Positions 31,289 to 39,789 of a DNA stretch of 52,050 nucleotides are shown here, in pieces (positions within the stretch are counted from its first letter, which is position 1; every line of letters begins with the position of its first letter). Source of the stretch: CAYXVB01 sp964467785 (lineage in GTDB: Bacteria; Bdellovibrionota; UBA1018); NCBI GenBank assembly GCA_964467785.1, contig CAYXVB010000001.1, forward strand, positions 1-52,050, given 5' to 3'. The notes beneath the pieces were generated by a model. That model had not been told where the DNA came from, searched no databases, and saw only the letters and a program-made list of their open reading frames with translations. The position numbers and the translations under genes were made by a program.

Positions 31289-32011
31289 ATGGGTGCACAG
31301 TGGAAACACGCAGGTCGGTTACAGAATTCCTCTAAACGCGGCGCTTTGATCAGCAAGATGGTCAAGGAAATCATGGTCGCAGCCAAGATCGGGGACCCAA
31401 ACCCGGACAATAACGCCCGACTGCGGGCTGCTGTCGAAGCCGCCAAGAAGGTTTCCGTCCCCCGCGACAACATTGAGCGCGCCATCAAGAAGGGCGCGGG
31501 TCTCCTGGACGGCGGCATTCAGTTCGAAACGATCGTATACGAAGGTTTCGCTCCGCACCGCGTGCCGGTGATCGTCGAGTGCCTGACCGACAACAAGAAC
31601 CGCACCGCCTCAGATATCCGCGTGCTTTTCCGCAAGGGACAGCTCGGCAATGTTGGAACGGTCAATTGGATGTTTGACCGCTTAGGCGTGATCGAAGCGA
31701 CCATTAACAAGCCGGGCCTCGACATCGAAGGCGCCGCCATCGAAGCCGGCGCGCAAAACGTCGAACCCCTCGAAGCCGAGGAAGTTGCTGCGGGCCAGAC
31801 GGGCGCGCGTTTCTTTAGCGAGCCCTCGGATCTCGACGCCGTCAACAAGGCGCTCACGCAGGCCGGCTGGACGGTCACGCAGTCCGAGCTGAGTTACATC
31901 GCCAAGAACAAGGTCGAAGTGAGCGAAGCCGAAAAGAAGGAAGTCATCGACTTCCTCAGCTCGATCGACGATCACGACGATGTGCATCGCCTTTACACGG
32001 CGCTGGCCTAA
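31289..32011 (+). CDS. yebC: YebC/PmpR-family regulator (TACO1 family)
   Basis: 240 residues starting MGAQWKHAGRLQNSSKRGAL, with RDNIERAIKKGAG, the YEGFAPHRVPVIVECLTDNK core and a C-terminal ferredoxin-like domain (ISSIDDHDDVHRLYTAL-like end). The family acts as a transcriptional regulator or relieves ribosome stalling on polyproline-type sequences. Length is standard (about 240-250). It is normally near ruvC; here it stands alone, convergent with the methyltransferase at 32008, sharing four bases. Confidence 0.95.
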   Translation: MGAQWKHAGRLQNSSKRGALISKMVKEIMVAAKIGDPNPDNNARLRAAVEAAKKVSVPRDNIERAIKKGAGLLDGGIQFETIVYEGFAPHRVPVIVECLTDNKNRTASDIRVLFRKGQLGNVGTVNWMFDRLGVIEATINKPGLDIEGAAIEAGAQNVEPLEAEEVAAGQTGARFFSEPSDLDAVNKALTQAGWTVTQSELSYIAKNKVEVSEAEKKEVIDFLSSIDDHDDVHRLYTALA

Positions 32012-32565
32012 GGTGTTGCGCGATTTTGGCGCGAATAAACACGCAGCTCGTCTTTAAAGCCAGGCCATGAGGGTAGGGCGATCGTTCTTTCGTGGATCCA
32101 GTCGCGCTCGATTGTGTCATGAAATGCGGCGTCCCCGGTCCGCCCACGCCACTCGCCGATGTAAGCCAGGCGCATGCCTGGGAATGCTGCAAGCGCCTCG
32201 GCCGCCATGGGCTCGTCGAGTGGAGGCCAACAGAGTAAGAGCGTCGGCTCGGTTGCCGCAGCGAGAACCGTGGGCCCACCCGGGTGGATCGGCACCCAGC
32301 GGGGAGGAGAGTCTGGGGCTTGATCCATTGCGCGCACGGCCGCGCCGGCCTGCCCGATGAGCCAGGCCCAGTAGCCCGTGCCGGCGCCCAGCTCGACGAT
32401 AGGGCCGAGCTCCGCGAGAGCGCGGATCGCTTCGGTCGAAGGCACGGCCCAGGAATAGGCCCAAATCAATTTCTTGCGCACATCCAGCTGGAGCGCGTCC
32501 GCTTGAGTCGAGAGCGCCAGGCGGAGGTCGAGGTAGGGGTTAATCAGCGGAAGTTTCGGGTTCAC
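32008..32565 (-). CDS. SAM-dependent methyltransferase-like protein
   Basis: About 185 residues. Motif I is IVELGAGTGYWAWLIGQAG; an acidic residue follows at AMDQAPDS, and LLLCWPPLDEPMA takes the motif IV position. GTG 32565 is chosen because GAGG precedes it and it forms a GTGA overlap with the transposase-like gene stop. The N-terminus INPYLDLRLALSTQADAL is unfamiliar. Substrate unknown. The tight coupling to a degenerate Y1-transposase-like gene suggests the two form a functional pair. Confidence 0.7.
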   Translation of the reverse strand: MNPKLPLINPYLDLRLALSTQADALQLDVRKKLIWAYSWAVPSTEAIRALAELGPIVELGAGTGYWAWLIGQAGAAVRAMDQAPDSPPRWVPIHPGGPTVLAAATEPTLLLCWPPLDEPMAAEALAAFPGMRLAYIGEWRGRTGDAAFHDTIERDWIHERTIALPSWPGFKDELRVYSRQNRATP

Positions 32566-33128
32566 GGTTTGAGCCTCGGCAGCGGGGGGGGATGGCTCCA
32601 CTTTGTCCGCCAGACACCGGCGGCCTCGAGCTCCCGCGCGATAGATTCAAAGTCGATGTTCGCAAAATCGATGTCCGAATGATGGTCAGTCCAGCTGACG
32701 ACCCGGGACCAGGCGAGTCCGTCCCAGAAGCGCCCTTTTCTTGAGCCCTTTTTGGCGCCGGTCACCGCCCGCGCGAGCAGGCCTGCGAGAGTGCGCAGAT
32801 AGTTTTGATGGCTTTCGCGCTGCTCGGACTGGATCACGAGGTGGAGCTGGTTTCCCGCATTGCTGAAGCGAAAAACGCGGACGCCGTGCCGGCGCGCGGC
32901 CCAATGGACCAGGTGTTTGACGCGATTTCGATTGCGGGCGGCTAGAAAAGACCACGCGCCGCGCGCCCGCGAGGAGCGCAGTACGACATGGAGGGCATTG
33001 CGACGGTCGATCGGACGCGCGACCTTGCGGCGCCCGGATCCGAGACTGCCGCCGTACTCAAGCCGGGCTGGGCCACGTAGTTCGGAGGGGATCGCAATCG
33101 ATGCCGCTCCGTCAATTCGTCGGTTCAC
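32562..33128 (-). CDS. Y1/REP-transposase-like protein with degenerate HUH motif
   Basis: 188 residues with the Y1_Tnp fold outline: RRNALHVVLRSSRARG, HGVRVFRFSNAGNQLHLVIQ and QNYLRTLAGLLARAVTG, WxDGLAWSRVV. In RAYT/TnpA proteins the metal motif is H-U-H (NHxHL); here it reads N-Q-L-H-L, so the first His is Gln. Candidate catalytic Tyr is in QNYLRT. No inverted repeats or REP sequences flank it, so it is probably domesticated or inactive. It lies directly upstream of, and overlaps, the methyltransferase gene. Confidence 0.7.
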   Translation of the reverse strand: MNRRIDGAASIAIPSELRGPARLEYGGSLGSGRRKVARPIDRRNALHVVLRSSRARGAWSFLAARNRNRVKHLVHWAARRHGVRVFRFSNAGNQLHLVIQSEQRESHQNYLRTLAGLLARAVTGAKKGSRKGRFWDGLAWSRVVSWTDHHSDIDFANIDFESIARELEAAGVWRTKWSHPPPLPRLKP

Positions 33129-33238
33129 TCTTTTTGACTATCGCACAAAAACTGTAGGGGCAATGTTATTTTTGTTGATCTAGAGGTCGTTTCACTCCTA
33201 AAATCGAGAGATCAGATGGAGCACCTGATTGTGATTTC

Positions 33239-33309
33239 GCGCCGCCCGGAAACGGTTTTCCGGGCGGCGCCGGGTCAGTAATAAGGCGGCCGGCTTTGCG
33301 GCCCGCCTT
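33239..33309. repeat. two strong hairpins between the Y1-like gene and dps
   Basis: A 14-bp perfect stem (GCGCCGCCCGGAAA 33239-33252 with 33257-33270, loop CGGT) and a second stem (AAGGCGG 33283-33289 with CCGCCTT 33303-33309, interior pairs). They fall downstream of dps on the minus strand. Neither is followed by a clear T run. A 61-codon TTG frame runs through both directly from the dps stop (33351-33166) but I do not call it a gene. The rest of 33129-33238 shows nothing. Confidence 0.5.
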
Positions 33310-33351
33310 TACTCGGGGGTCCGGTTTTTTTGACGAGCTGCTCCTGCTCAA

Positions 33352-33852
33352 TTAGGTTTCCAGCATGGATCGCAGCATCCAGGCTGTTTTTTCGTGTTCT
33401 TCCATCCGTTGCGTGAGGAGATCGGCCGTGGGCTGGTCGTTGGCCGCGTCCGCGATCTCGAAGGCCTGGTGCGCGGCCCGGGTCGCGGCTTCATGCGATT
33501 CGACAAGCCTGCGGATCATGTCCTCCGCCTTCATGGGCATCGTGTCTTCCCGCATCGAGCTGAGCGCGGTGAATTCGCGGTGAGTGCCGGGCGCATAGTG
33601 GCCGAGAGCCCGGATCCGCTCGGCGATGGCGTCTAGCGCCTCGAATAGCGCGCGGTAATGCGTCTCAAAGAGGGCGTGCAATACTGGGAACTGCGGGCCG
33701 GTAACGTTCCAGTGGAATTGGTGGCTTTTGAGGTAAAGAAAATAGGTGTCCGCCAGGAGACCGGACAGACTGCGGGCGATTTTGGCTCTTTCGTCGGCAT
33801 TGATGCTGATGCGGACTGCGGAGCTGGTTTGCTGCAGGGGGGTAGGGGTCAT
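33352..33852 (-). CDS. dps: Dps-family DNA-binding ferritin-like protein
   Basis: 166 residues from ATG 33852-33850 with AAGGAG nine bases upstream; a longer frame adds 112 non-homologous codons. Ferroxidase-site pattern: LKSHQFHWNVTGPQFPVLHA (His and the HFHWN-like block) then YRALFEALDAIAERIRALG. Dps forms dodecamers that store iron and shield DNA from oxidative damage. A 24-base perfect inverted repeat lies 47 bases upstream (33899-33922), possibly its operator. Confidence 0.95.
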   Translation of the reverse strand: MTPTPLQQTSSAVRISINADERAKIARSLSGLLADTYFLYLKSHQFHWNVTGPQFPVLHALFETHYRALFEALDAIAERIRALGHYAPGTHREFTALSSMREDTMPMKAEDMIRRLVESHEAATRAAHQAFEIADAANDQPTADLLTQRMEEHEKTAWMLRSMLET

Positions 33853-33898
33853 GTTCTGGATTCTCCTTGTTGGTGCAACCCGATTCCACGATTCGGGC

Positions 33899-33922
33899 CG
33901 AGCACCCTGACGTGGGTGCTCG
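33899..33922. promoter_or_regulatory. perfect 9-bp inverted repeat upstream of dps
   Basis: CGAGCACCC-TGACGT-GGGTGCTCG lies between the divergent dps and 33962 genes. It could be an operator for dps or a hairpin in its leader. Confidence 0.45.
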
Positions 33923-33961
33923 CTGGACAAACGCGGTGCGCCTGCGCGATAGTGGTCGCCC

Positions 33962-34387
33962 ATGAACCCCAACAATCCCTTTGGTATCCCGCCGATCGAC
34001 CCGAGCAAGATGGACCCCAAGCTCCTCATGGAGCTCTCCAACCTGGTGCGCGAACTCCCCCCTGAGAAGCTGAGCAAAATGCAAACCCTCATGCACAACA
34101 TGATGGCCGGCATCGACGTGCGCAAGGAGATGGAAGAGTTCGAGCGCACTCTACCTCCGGGATTCCGCGAACGGATGATGACCATCATGGCCCGTCAGAT
34201 GAGCTCACAGGGCCAGGCGCCAGCCCCCGTCGTGCCGATTTCATCGGCCGCGGTTGGCGCTCCGGATCCGGTCGGTTCTGATGAAGAAATGAATCTTCGC
34301 GAAGCTCGTTTGACATTGCTTCGCGCTGTTGCCGCTGGTCGCATGAGTCCGGAGGAGGCCGAGGGCCTCCTGTTCCCCAGCGGCTAA
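33962..34387 (+). CDS. hypothetical protein, Met/Pro-rich
   Basis: 141 residues. The N-half is rich in Met, Pro and Leu (MDPKLLMELSNLVRELPPEK, LSKMQTLMHNMMAGIDVRKE), then an Ala/Pro linker, and a C-terminal SHOCT-like helix pair (RLTLLRAVAAGRMSPEEAEG). No signal peptide. Family not recognised. Divergent from dps. Confidence 0.65.
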   Translation: MNPNNPFGIPPIDPSKMDPKLLMELSNLVRELPPEKLSKMQTLMHNMMAGIDVRKEMEEFERTLPPGFRERMMTIMARQMSSQGQAPAPVVPISSAAVGAPDPVGSDEEMNLREARLTLLRAVAAGRMSPEEAEGLLFPSG

Positions 34388-34410
34388 GCGATCCGTAGGG
34401 CTCGATCCTC

Positions 34411-35339
34411 TTGGCTGCCATCGGTTTGATCGCTCTCTGCCTCGGATTGGGGGCGTTGCTCAGGTGTGCCCGGCGTTTGCCGCAGGGCACTCCAGCCGTG
34501 CTCAATGCCTTTATCTTTCACGTGGCGTTGCCCGCGGCGACTCTGGCCAGCTTGCCTGCCTTGCGGCCTCGCGCCGAGCTGTTCTTGCCCGCGGCCATGG
34601 CTTGGATCGTTTACTGTGGCGCCCTAATCTATGTGCGCGTCGTCGGTCGCATGGCGGGCTGGGACCGCGCCACGTTGGGTGCGCTCACTTTGACGGCGGG
34701 ACTTGGCAACACTTCGTTCGTGGGCTTCCCGCTTCTACAGGCACTACTCGGGCCGCAGGCTCTCGCGGTCGGAATCCTTAACGATCAGCCCGGAACTTTC
34801 CTCGCTTTTTCGACGGTGGGTATCCTGACTGCGTCGGCCTACGCGGGAAAAGCTTCGCGCGGTTTTGATTGGAAACGGTTGTTCACGTTTCCTCCGTTTG
34901 TGGTGATGTTGCTGACCCTCGCGCTTGCCGCTGCCGGAGTGTCGCTCCCGGCCGCTTTACAGGAAATTTGCGAACGCCTCGCGGCTACGTGATCCCGTTG
35001 GCTCTCGTATCGGTCGGATTCCAGCTTCGATTTCGGCTGGTCGATCTTTGGCAGTACGGAACGCGTCTGTTCGCCGGACTCTTTTATAAACTGGCGCTCG
35101 CCCCGGCGTTGATCCTCTTGCTCTACGTATGGATCGGCGGCTGGCATGGCGAAATGGTGAGGATCACAGTGTTGGAAGCCGCGATGGCGCCCATGGTGAC
35201 GGCTGCCGTGCTCGCTGATGAAAGCGGCCTAGAGCCTGAGCTTGCCAATCTCATGCTCGCTGTGGGCATACCGGTTTCGCTGTTGACTGTTCCGCTTTGG
35301 TTGCGCCTCACTGAATTCCTGGCCGGATCGCCGGCGTGA
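34411..35339 (+). pseudogene. AEC (auxin efflux carrier)-family transporter with one-base frameshift
   Basis: Two frames make one transporter of about 309 residues. Frame one (TTG 34411 to 34992) has LNAFIFHVALPAATLASLPA and LTLTAGLGNTSFVGFPLLQA; frame two (to 35339) continues with VIPLALVSVGFQLRFR and EAAMAPMVTAAVLADESGLE. The break is at about 34980-34990 (CTCGCGGCTACGTG); one extra G would restore L-A-G-Y-V-I-P-L. A homopolymer or assembly error is as likely as a true mutation. AEC proteins export organic acids or related metabolites through about ten helices. Confidence 0.85.
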
Positions 35340-35364
35340 CACGGCGCTTGCAACAAAAAGAGGC

Positions 35365-35664
35365 ATGAGCCTACGCGACAAACAAAGCGACAGCATCGGA
35401 AAGGGGAGCGCCAAGGTCACCGATCATGCGTGGAAGGGCACCTGGGAGCGGCCGGTCAAAGTGGACGAGGACTCGTTTGACCCGTTGACAGTCGCTCGGA
35501 TGACCGACCACAATGTGCGCGGCAGTGACGACGAAAGATCCGCAAAACTGTCCGTCAACCCAGAAGAGCCCCCCGAATCCGACGTTAAACACAACAGTGA
35601 CAACGACGGCGGCAAAGTCAGCCCCGAAGAAGCGATGCGGATCCAGTCCAAGGATCTTCCTTGA
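35365..35664 (+). CDS. hypothetical disordered hydrophilic protein
   Basis: 99 residues, almost entirely polar and acidic (SDDERSAKLSVNPEEPPESD and similar), with no predicted fold, membrane helix or Cys. GAGGC precedes the ATG. The 3' end overlaps the convergent methyltransferase gene by 47 bases. Probably a small disordered protein; function unknown. Confidence 0.5.
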   Translation: MSLRDKQSDSIGKGSAKVTDHAWKGTWERPVKVDEDSFDPLTVARMTDHNVRGSDDERSAKLSVNPEEPPESDVKHNSDNDGGKVSPEEAMRIQSKDLP

Positions 35665-36394
35665 GCCAGCACTGAAGCGGCCCGCGAAAACAGTACTCGT
35701 CGGCGATCTTACGAAATCTGGGCGGAATCACGCCGCCAAAGCCATGGTAAGTGACCACGCGGCTGCCAGGTCGGAGGGTCAGGAGCTTGCGCTCGGTTTT
35801 GCGAATGTGCTCGGCGTAGGTGGCGTCGCTGAGCGGGATCGAGTGGTCGATCCGCTGATATCGGGTCTTGTGCTCTTGAAACGGGTTGAAGAGATACACT
35901 CCGTCAAACAGCGACCAGTCGATGTCTACCAGATCACCGAGAACCCAGGTAATCCGTTGCAGCGCATAGTGATGCGTGATGTCGCGGCTGAGTTGCACAA
36001 AATGCGGGCGCTGCTCGATCCCCGTCAGGCGAGCGCCCGGAAGCAGCACCGATCCTGCGATGCAAAACTTGCCCGCGCCCGAGCCCACGTCCAAGATGCG
36101 CAGACCCTGCGCAGCGTGCCGGTCGCCTCCTTTACTGGCTCCGCCACTCAACAGCTCCAGCGCGCGCCGAATCACCGGCAAAGGCGTCCAGTGGAGACGG
36201 GATCGGGTGCGGTACCAGTCCGGATAAATACGGTCGAAGTAAAGGTCATCTACTTCTTCGCCGACTTCGGTCGCTTCGGACCTAAGCGCTTTGAAGACTC
36301 GCTCCATTCCCGGCACCGGACTGAATCTGGGCGGCACGTCGTCGGAGGGCTCCGCTGCGAAGCGGGCGCTTTTGGCGCGCCAAAAAGCTTTCAT
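35618..36394 (-). CDS. SAM-dependent methyltransferase
   Basis: 258 residues. Motif I is LRILDVGSGAGKFCIAGSVL, followed by the acidic TGIEQRPHFVQLS and WVLGDLVDIDWSLFDGVYLF; the order is class I. The N-terminal 90 residues (DLYFDRIYPDWYRTRSRLHW) look like a substrate domain I do not recognise. Its ATG overlaps the stop of a small lipoprotein gene (ATGA). Substrate unknown. Confidence 0.82.
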   Translation of the reverse strand: MKAFWRAKSARFAAEPSDDVPPRFSPVPGMERVFKALRSEATEVGEEVDDLYFDRIYPDWYRTRSRLHWTPLPVIRRALELLSGGASKGGDRHAAQGLRILDVGSGAGKFCIAGSVLLPGARLTGIEQRPHFVQLSRDITHHYALQRITWVLGDLVDIDWSLFDGVYLFNPFQEHKTRYQRIDHSIPLSDATYAEHIRKTERKLLTLRPGSRVVTYHGFGGVIPPRFRKIADEYCFRGPLQCWLKEDPWTGSASLLRG

Positions 36395-36588
36395 TCGCGC
36401 GCTCCATCAGGCAACCCGTTGTTGGAGTCGGTGCGTAGATCGGGCGGACGTCGGCTCGGTATGTTCTGAGGCGCGGAGCCCGGTTGTCCGGGCTCGTCGC
36501 GTCCCGGCAGCGGAATTTCGCGTGGCGCGCAGCCTTCAATCGAAAGAGAGAAGAGGAGAGTCAGCGGTAAAAGCAGGGCGGGCTTCAT
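36391..36588 (-). CDS. small lipoprotein
   Basis: 65 residues from ATG 36588-36586 with AAGGA upstream. Signal LLLPLTLLFSLSIEGC has a lipobox Cys at 20, followed by a short Pro/Arg-rich, mostly disordered tail. It sits 11 bases after the RND pump stop and is coupled to the methyltransferase gene. It could accompany the RND pump at the envelope (inference). Confidence 0.65.
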   Translation of the reverse strand: MKPALLLPLTLLFSLSIEGCAPREIPLPGRDEPGQPGSAPQNIPSRRPPDLRTDSNNGLPDGARE

Positions 36589-36599
36589 ATTCCGATCCT

Positions 36600-39500
36600 T
36601 TACGCGGCTTTGAGTTCTTCCAGCAGGGGCTGTTCCCGGGACCTTCGGTGACCCAGGAACGAGTAGACGCAGGGAACGACCAAGAGGGTGAGCAGGGTGG
36701 AAAGCAAAATTCCGCCAATCACGGCAATAGCCATGGGCCGACGCGATTCGGCGCCGGGGCCAAATGCGAGCGCCGCCGGCAAGGCGCCCGCCACCGACGC
36801 GATCGAAGTCATGAGGATGGGCCGCAGACGCACCGGGCAAGCCTTGAGCAGGGCATCCGGGATTGCGATCCGCTCCCGCGCCCGGACCTGATTGGTAAAG
36901 TCGATGAGCAGGATCGAATTCTTCTTCACGATCCCCATGAGCAGGATCAGGCCGATCATGCTGTAGATGTTGAGGGACTGTCGTGTCAGCGCTAGCGCGA
37001 AGAACGCGCCGGTGAGACTGAAAGGGAGCGCGGAAAGGGTAGTGAGCGGATCGGCGAAGCTGTCGAACTGGATCGCCAGGATCATGTAGGCCACCAGGAT
37101 GCCGAGGACGAGCGCAACCAACAGGCTGCGGAAGGATTCCTGGAAGGTCTGCGCGGTCCCGCTGATCTTGACCGCATAACCGGGCGGCAGTAGCGCTTTT
37201 CCCAGCTCCTCGGCCCGGTCGAGCGCGGCCTGTTGCGATTTGCCTGGAGCGATGTTGGCGAACACCGTGACCGCGCGCTGGCGGTTGAGCCGGGTGAGGT
37301 TGACCGGCGCCGGCCGGTTGTGGATGTCGACGACTTCAAGCAGCGGGATGGTTTCCCCGCGATTGTTCCGGACGCTGAGTTTCCGCAGCCGCTCCACGGG
37401 CTCGACACTTTCTGAGGTGGCGCTCTCTGTCAATTTGACGCGCACATCGTAGCGTCGGCCCTGAGACGTGTACTTGGCCACCCGCAGTCCGCCGATCGCG
37501 GCATTGATGGTTTCGCCAATCGCCTGGATGGGCACGCCGCGGCGCTCGGCCGCGCTCCGGTTTGGGATGATCGCCAACTCGGGGGATTCGCCCTGATAGT
37601 CGGTGTCGACGTCGGTGACGAGGCCCGACTTCTTGAGCTCGTCCATGAGCTGGCGGGTTTTCGCGGTGAGCTGCGCCCAATCAGGACCCGAGACCGTGAA
37701 CTCGACCGGAAAACCGCGCGACGACGAAAAGCCGCGCGCCGAAAGGTCCTGGGCAACGGCCTGCACGCCGCTCATCTTGTTGATCTCGTTGCGCGCGAGA
37801 TCCATGATCTCGGCCTGGCTCTTTTTGCGCTCGCTCCGAGGCTTGAGGCTGACGAAAATGAACCCCTGGTTGACCTGGCCCCCTTGGAATCCTCCCATTG
37901 CCGCGAAAATGCCGGCAATTTCGGGCCGCGCGAGGAGCAGCTTCTCGATCGCTTGGAACGCCCCGCTCGTGGTCTCGATGGAAGAGCCGATCGGCGTCTT
38001 GATGCGAAGCAGGAACTGGCCACGATCCTCCGCGGGAAGAAACTCGCGGTTGACCGACCGGAGCGCCACTCCGCTCGCGAGGAAGATCAAGAGCGCCGCG
38101 CCGAGCGTGACGAGTCGATGCTGCAGCACGACCCGGAGCACGCGGGTGTAACTTTGGCGAAGGCTCTCGAAGGAAGCTTCGATCGCGTGCCCGAGGCGAG
38201 TGCGCCGCGGAGTGAGCTTGAGAAAGCGCGAGCAGCGCATCGGCGTGAGAGTGAGCGCCTCGAGCAGCGAGAGCAGCACGGCTACCGCCATCGTCATCCC
38301 AAACTGGAAGAAGAATTTTCCGATGATTCCTTTCATGAAGGCGACCGGAAGGAAGATCGCCAGGATCGAGAAGGTCGCGGCCACCGCCGCAAAGGTGATC
38401 TCGCGTGTGCCGAATAGCGCGGCCGGGGCGCGTGCCTGCCCCGCCTCCTGATGACGGACGATGTTTTCGAGCACCATGATGGCATCGTCGACCACGATGC
38501 CGATCGAGAGGCTGAGTGCCAGTAGCGTGAAGGTGTTGAGCGTGAACCCCAGCATGTAAAGGACGACGAATGAGCCGACGATCGATGTCGGGATGGCTAG
38601 GAGCACGTTGACCGTGGCGGACCAGGAGCCAAGAAAGGCCCAGCAGACGAGCGCGGTGAGAAGGGCTGAAAGCAGCAAAGTGAAGTTGAGCTCCCTGACG
38701 GCATCTTCGATGAAGAGCGTCGAATCATTGCGGACATTGAGCTGCATGCCTTTGGGCAACCCGCGATTGATCTCAGGCACCTTGGCCTTGATTGCCCGCG
38801 CGACGGCGACCGCGTTGGCGCCGCGGCGCTTTTGAATCCCTAGTCCCATTGCGGGCTTTCCGTCGGAGCGCGCGATGCGGCGGATGTCCTCCGTGCCCTC
38901 CGCGACGCTCGCCACGCGGGTCAGTGGCACAGGCGCGAAGTTGGGCTGGCCTCCGCGAGTGTTGATAAAGACATGATTGAAGGCCGCGGCGGAGTCGGCT
39001 TCTCCGAGCGTGCGCACGCCCAGCTCCTTGGAACCGAACGTCAGGAATCCCGAGGGGGGTTCGAAATGCTCGGACTGGATCGTGTTGACGATGTCGCCGA
39101 TCGTCAGAGCGAGCTTGGACATTGCCGATGGTCTGACCCAGACTCTCAAATTCGGTTCGACATAACCGCCAAGCTGGATATCGCCCACGCCTTCGATGGT
39201 GGCGAACTTGCCCTTGAGAGTGTCCCGGACATACTTTGCCAGCTCGTGTAGCGGCGTATTGTCTGCCGTGAGCGCGAGCCAGAGGATTGGCTGATCGTCT
39301 GGATTGGTTTTGGTCATGATCGGCGGATCGAGGTCCACCGGCAGATTGCGCCGGGCCTGCTCGACCTTGGCCTGCACGTCGTTCAGGGCCGCGTCGATAT
39401 TGCGGCTCAGCTCGAACTCGATCGTGACATTCGCGCTTCCTGTCATCGAACTCGACGTGACCCGGCGGACGCCTTCAATTCCCGTAACCGCGTCCTCGAT

Positions 39501-39698
39501 CGGGTCCACTACCGAGGACTCCATGACCTCCGGTGCCGCGCCGGTGTAGTTTAGGCTCACATTGACGACTGGGAAATCCACGTCGGGAAGCTGGCTGATG
39601 CCCATCCCCGTAAAAGCAAAGGCCCCGAAAACGATGAGCGCCAGCATAAGAATCCAGGCGAACACGGGGCGTCGGATGGAAAGCTCGGCCAGTGTCAT
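36600..39698 (-). CDS. RND-family multidrug efflux transporter (AcrB/MdtB-like)
   Basis: About 1032 residues from ATG 39698-39696 (MTLAELSIRRPVFAWILMLA is the family start; the open frame extends 21 codons upstream). Twelve helices in two halves, with the proton-relay Asp pair in SIGIVVDDAIMVLENIV and C-terminal LMGIVKKNSILLIDFTNQ. The periplasmic porter domains include FVSLKPRSERKKSQAEIMDL. No membrane-fusion adaptor is adjacent, so it probably borrows one from elsewhere. No clear ribosome site at the chosen start. Confidence 0.93.
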   Translation of the reverse strand: MTLAELSIRRPVFAWILMLALIVFGAFAFTGMGISQLPDVDFPVVNVSLNYTGAAPEVMESSVVDPIEDAVTGIEGVRRVTSSSMTGSANVTIEFELSRNIDAALNDVQAKVEQARRNLPVDLDPPIMTKTNPDDQPILWLALTADNTPLHELAKYVRDTLKGKFATIEGVGDIQLGGYVEPNLRVWVRPSAMSKLALTIGDIVNTIQSEHFEPPSGFLTFGSKELGVRTLGEADSAAAFNHVFINTRGGQPNFAPVPLTRVASVAEGTEDIRRIARSDGKPAMGLGIQKRRGANAVAVARAIKAKVPEINRGLPKGMQLNVRNDSTLFIEDAVRELNFTLLLSALLTALVCWAFLGSWSATVNVLLAIPTSIVGSFVVLYMLGFTLNTFTLLALSLSIGIVVDDAIMVLENIVRHQEAGQARAPAALFGTREITFAAVAATFSILAIFLPVAFMKGIIGKFFFQFGMTMAVAVLLSLLEALTLTPMRCSRFLKLTPRRTRLGHAIEASFESLRQSYTRVLRVVLQHRLVTLGAALLIFLASGVALRSVNREFLPAEDRGQFLLRIKTPIGSSIETTSGAFQAIEKLLLARPEIAGIFAAMGGFQGGQVNQGFIFVSLKPRSERKKSQAEIMDLARNEINKMSGVQAVAQDLSARGFSSSRGFPVEFTVSGPDWAQLTAKTRQLMDELKKSGLVTDVDTDYQGESPELAIIPNRSAAERRGVPIQAIGETINAAIGGLRVAKYTSQGRRYDVRVKLTESATSESVEPVERLRKLSVRNNRGETIPLLEVVDIHNRPAPVNLTRLNRQRAVTVFANIAPGKSQQAALDRAEELGKALLPPGYAVKISGTAQTFQESFRSLLVALVLGILVAYMILAIQFDSFADPLTTLSALPFSLTGAFFALALTRQSLNIYSMIGLILLMGIVKKNSILLIDFTNQVRARERIAIPDALLKACPVRLRPILMTSIASVAGALPAALAFGPGAESRRPMAIAVIGGILLSTLLTLLVVPCVYSFLGHRRSREQPLLEELKAA

Positions 39699-39789
39699 AA
39701 ATGATCGGGGATTTGAGTACCCGGAGCTCCAGGGTCCGATTCTGCTGCAAGCCCGATGCAAGGAGCGCGAGATGTGATAAAAATGGGAA

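Noticed and set aside
33166..33351. 61-codon TTG frame directly after dps
   Set aside because: No Shine-Dalgarno and it runs through two strong hairpins; no conserved feature.
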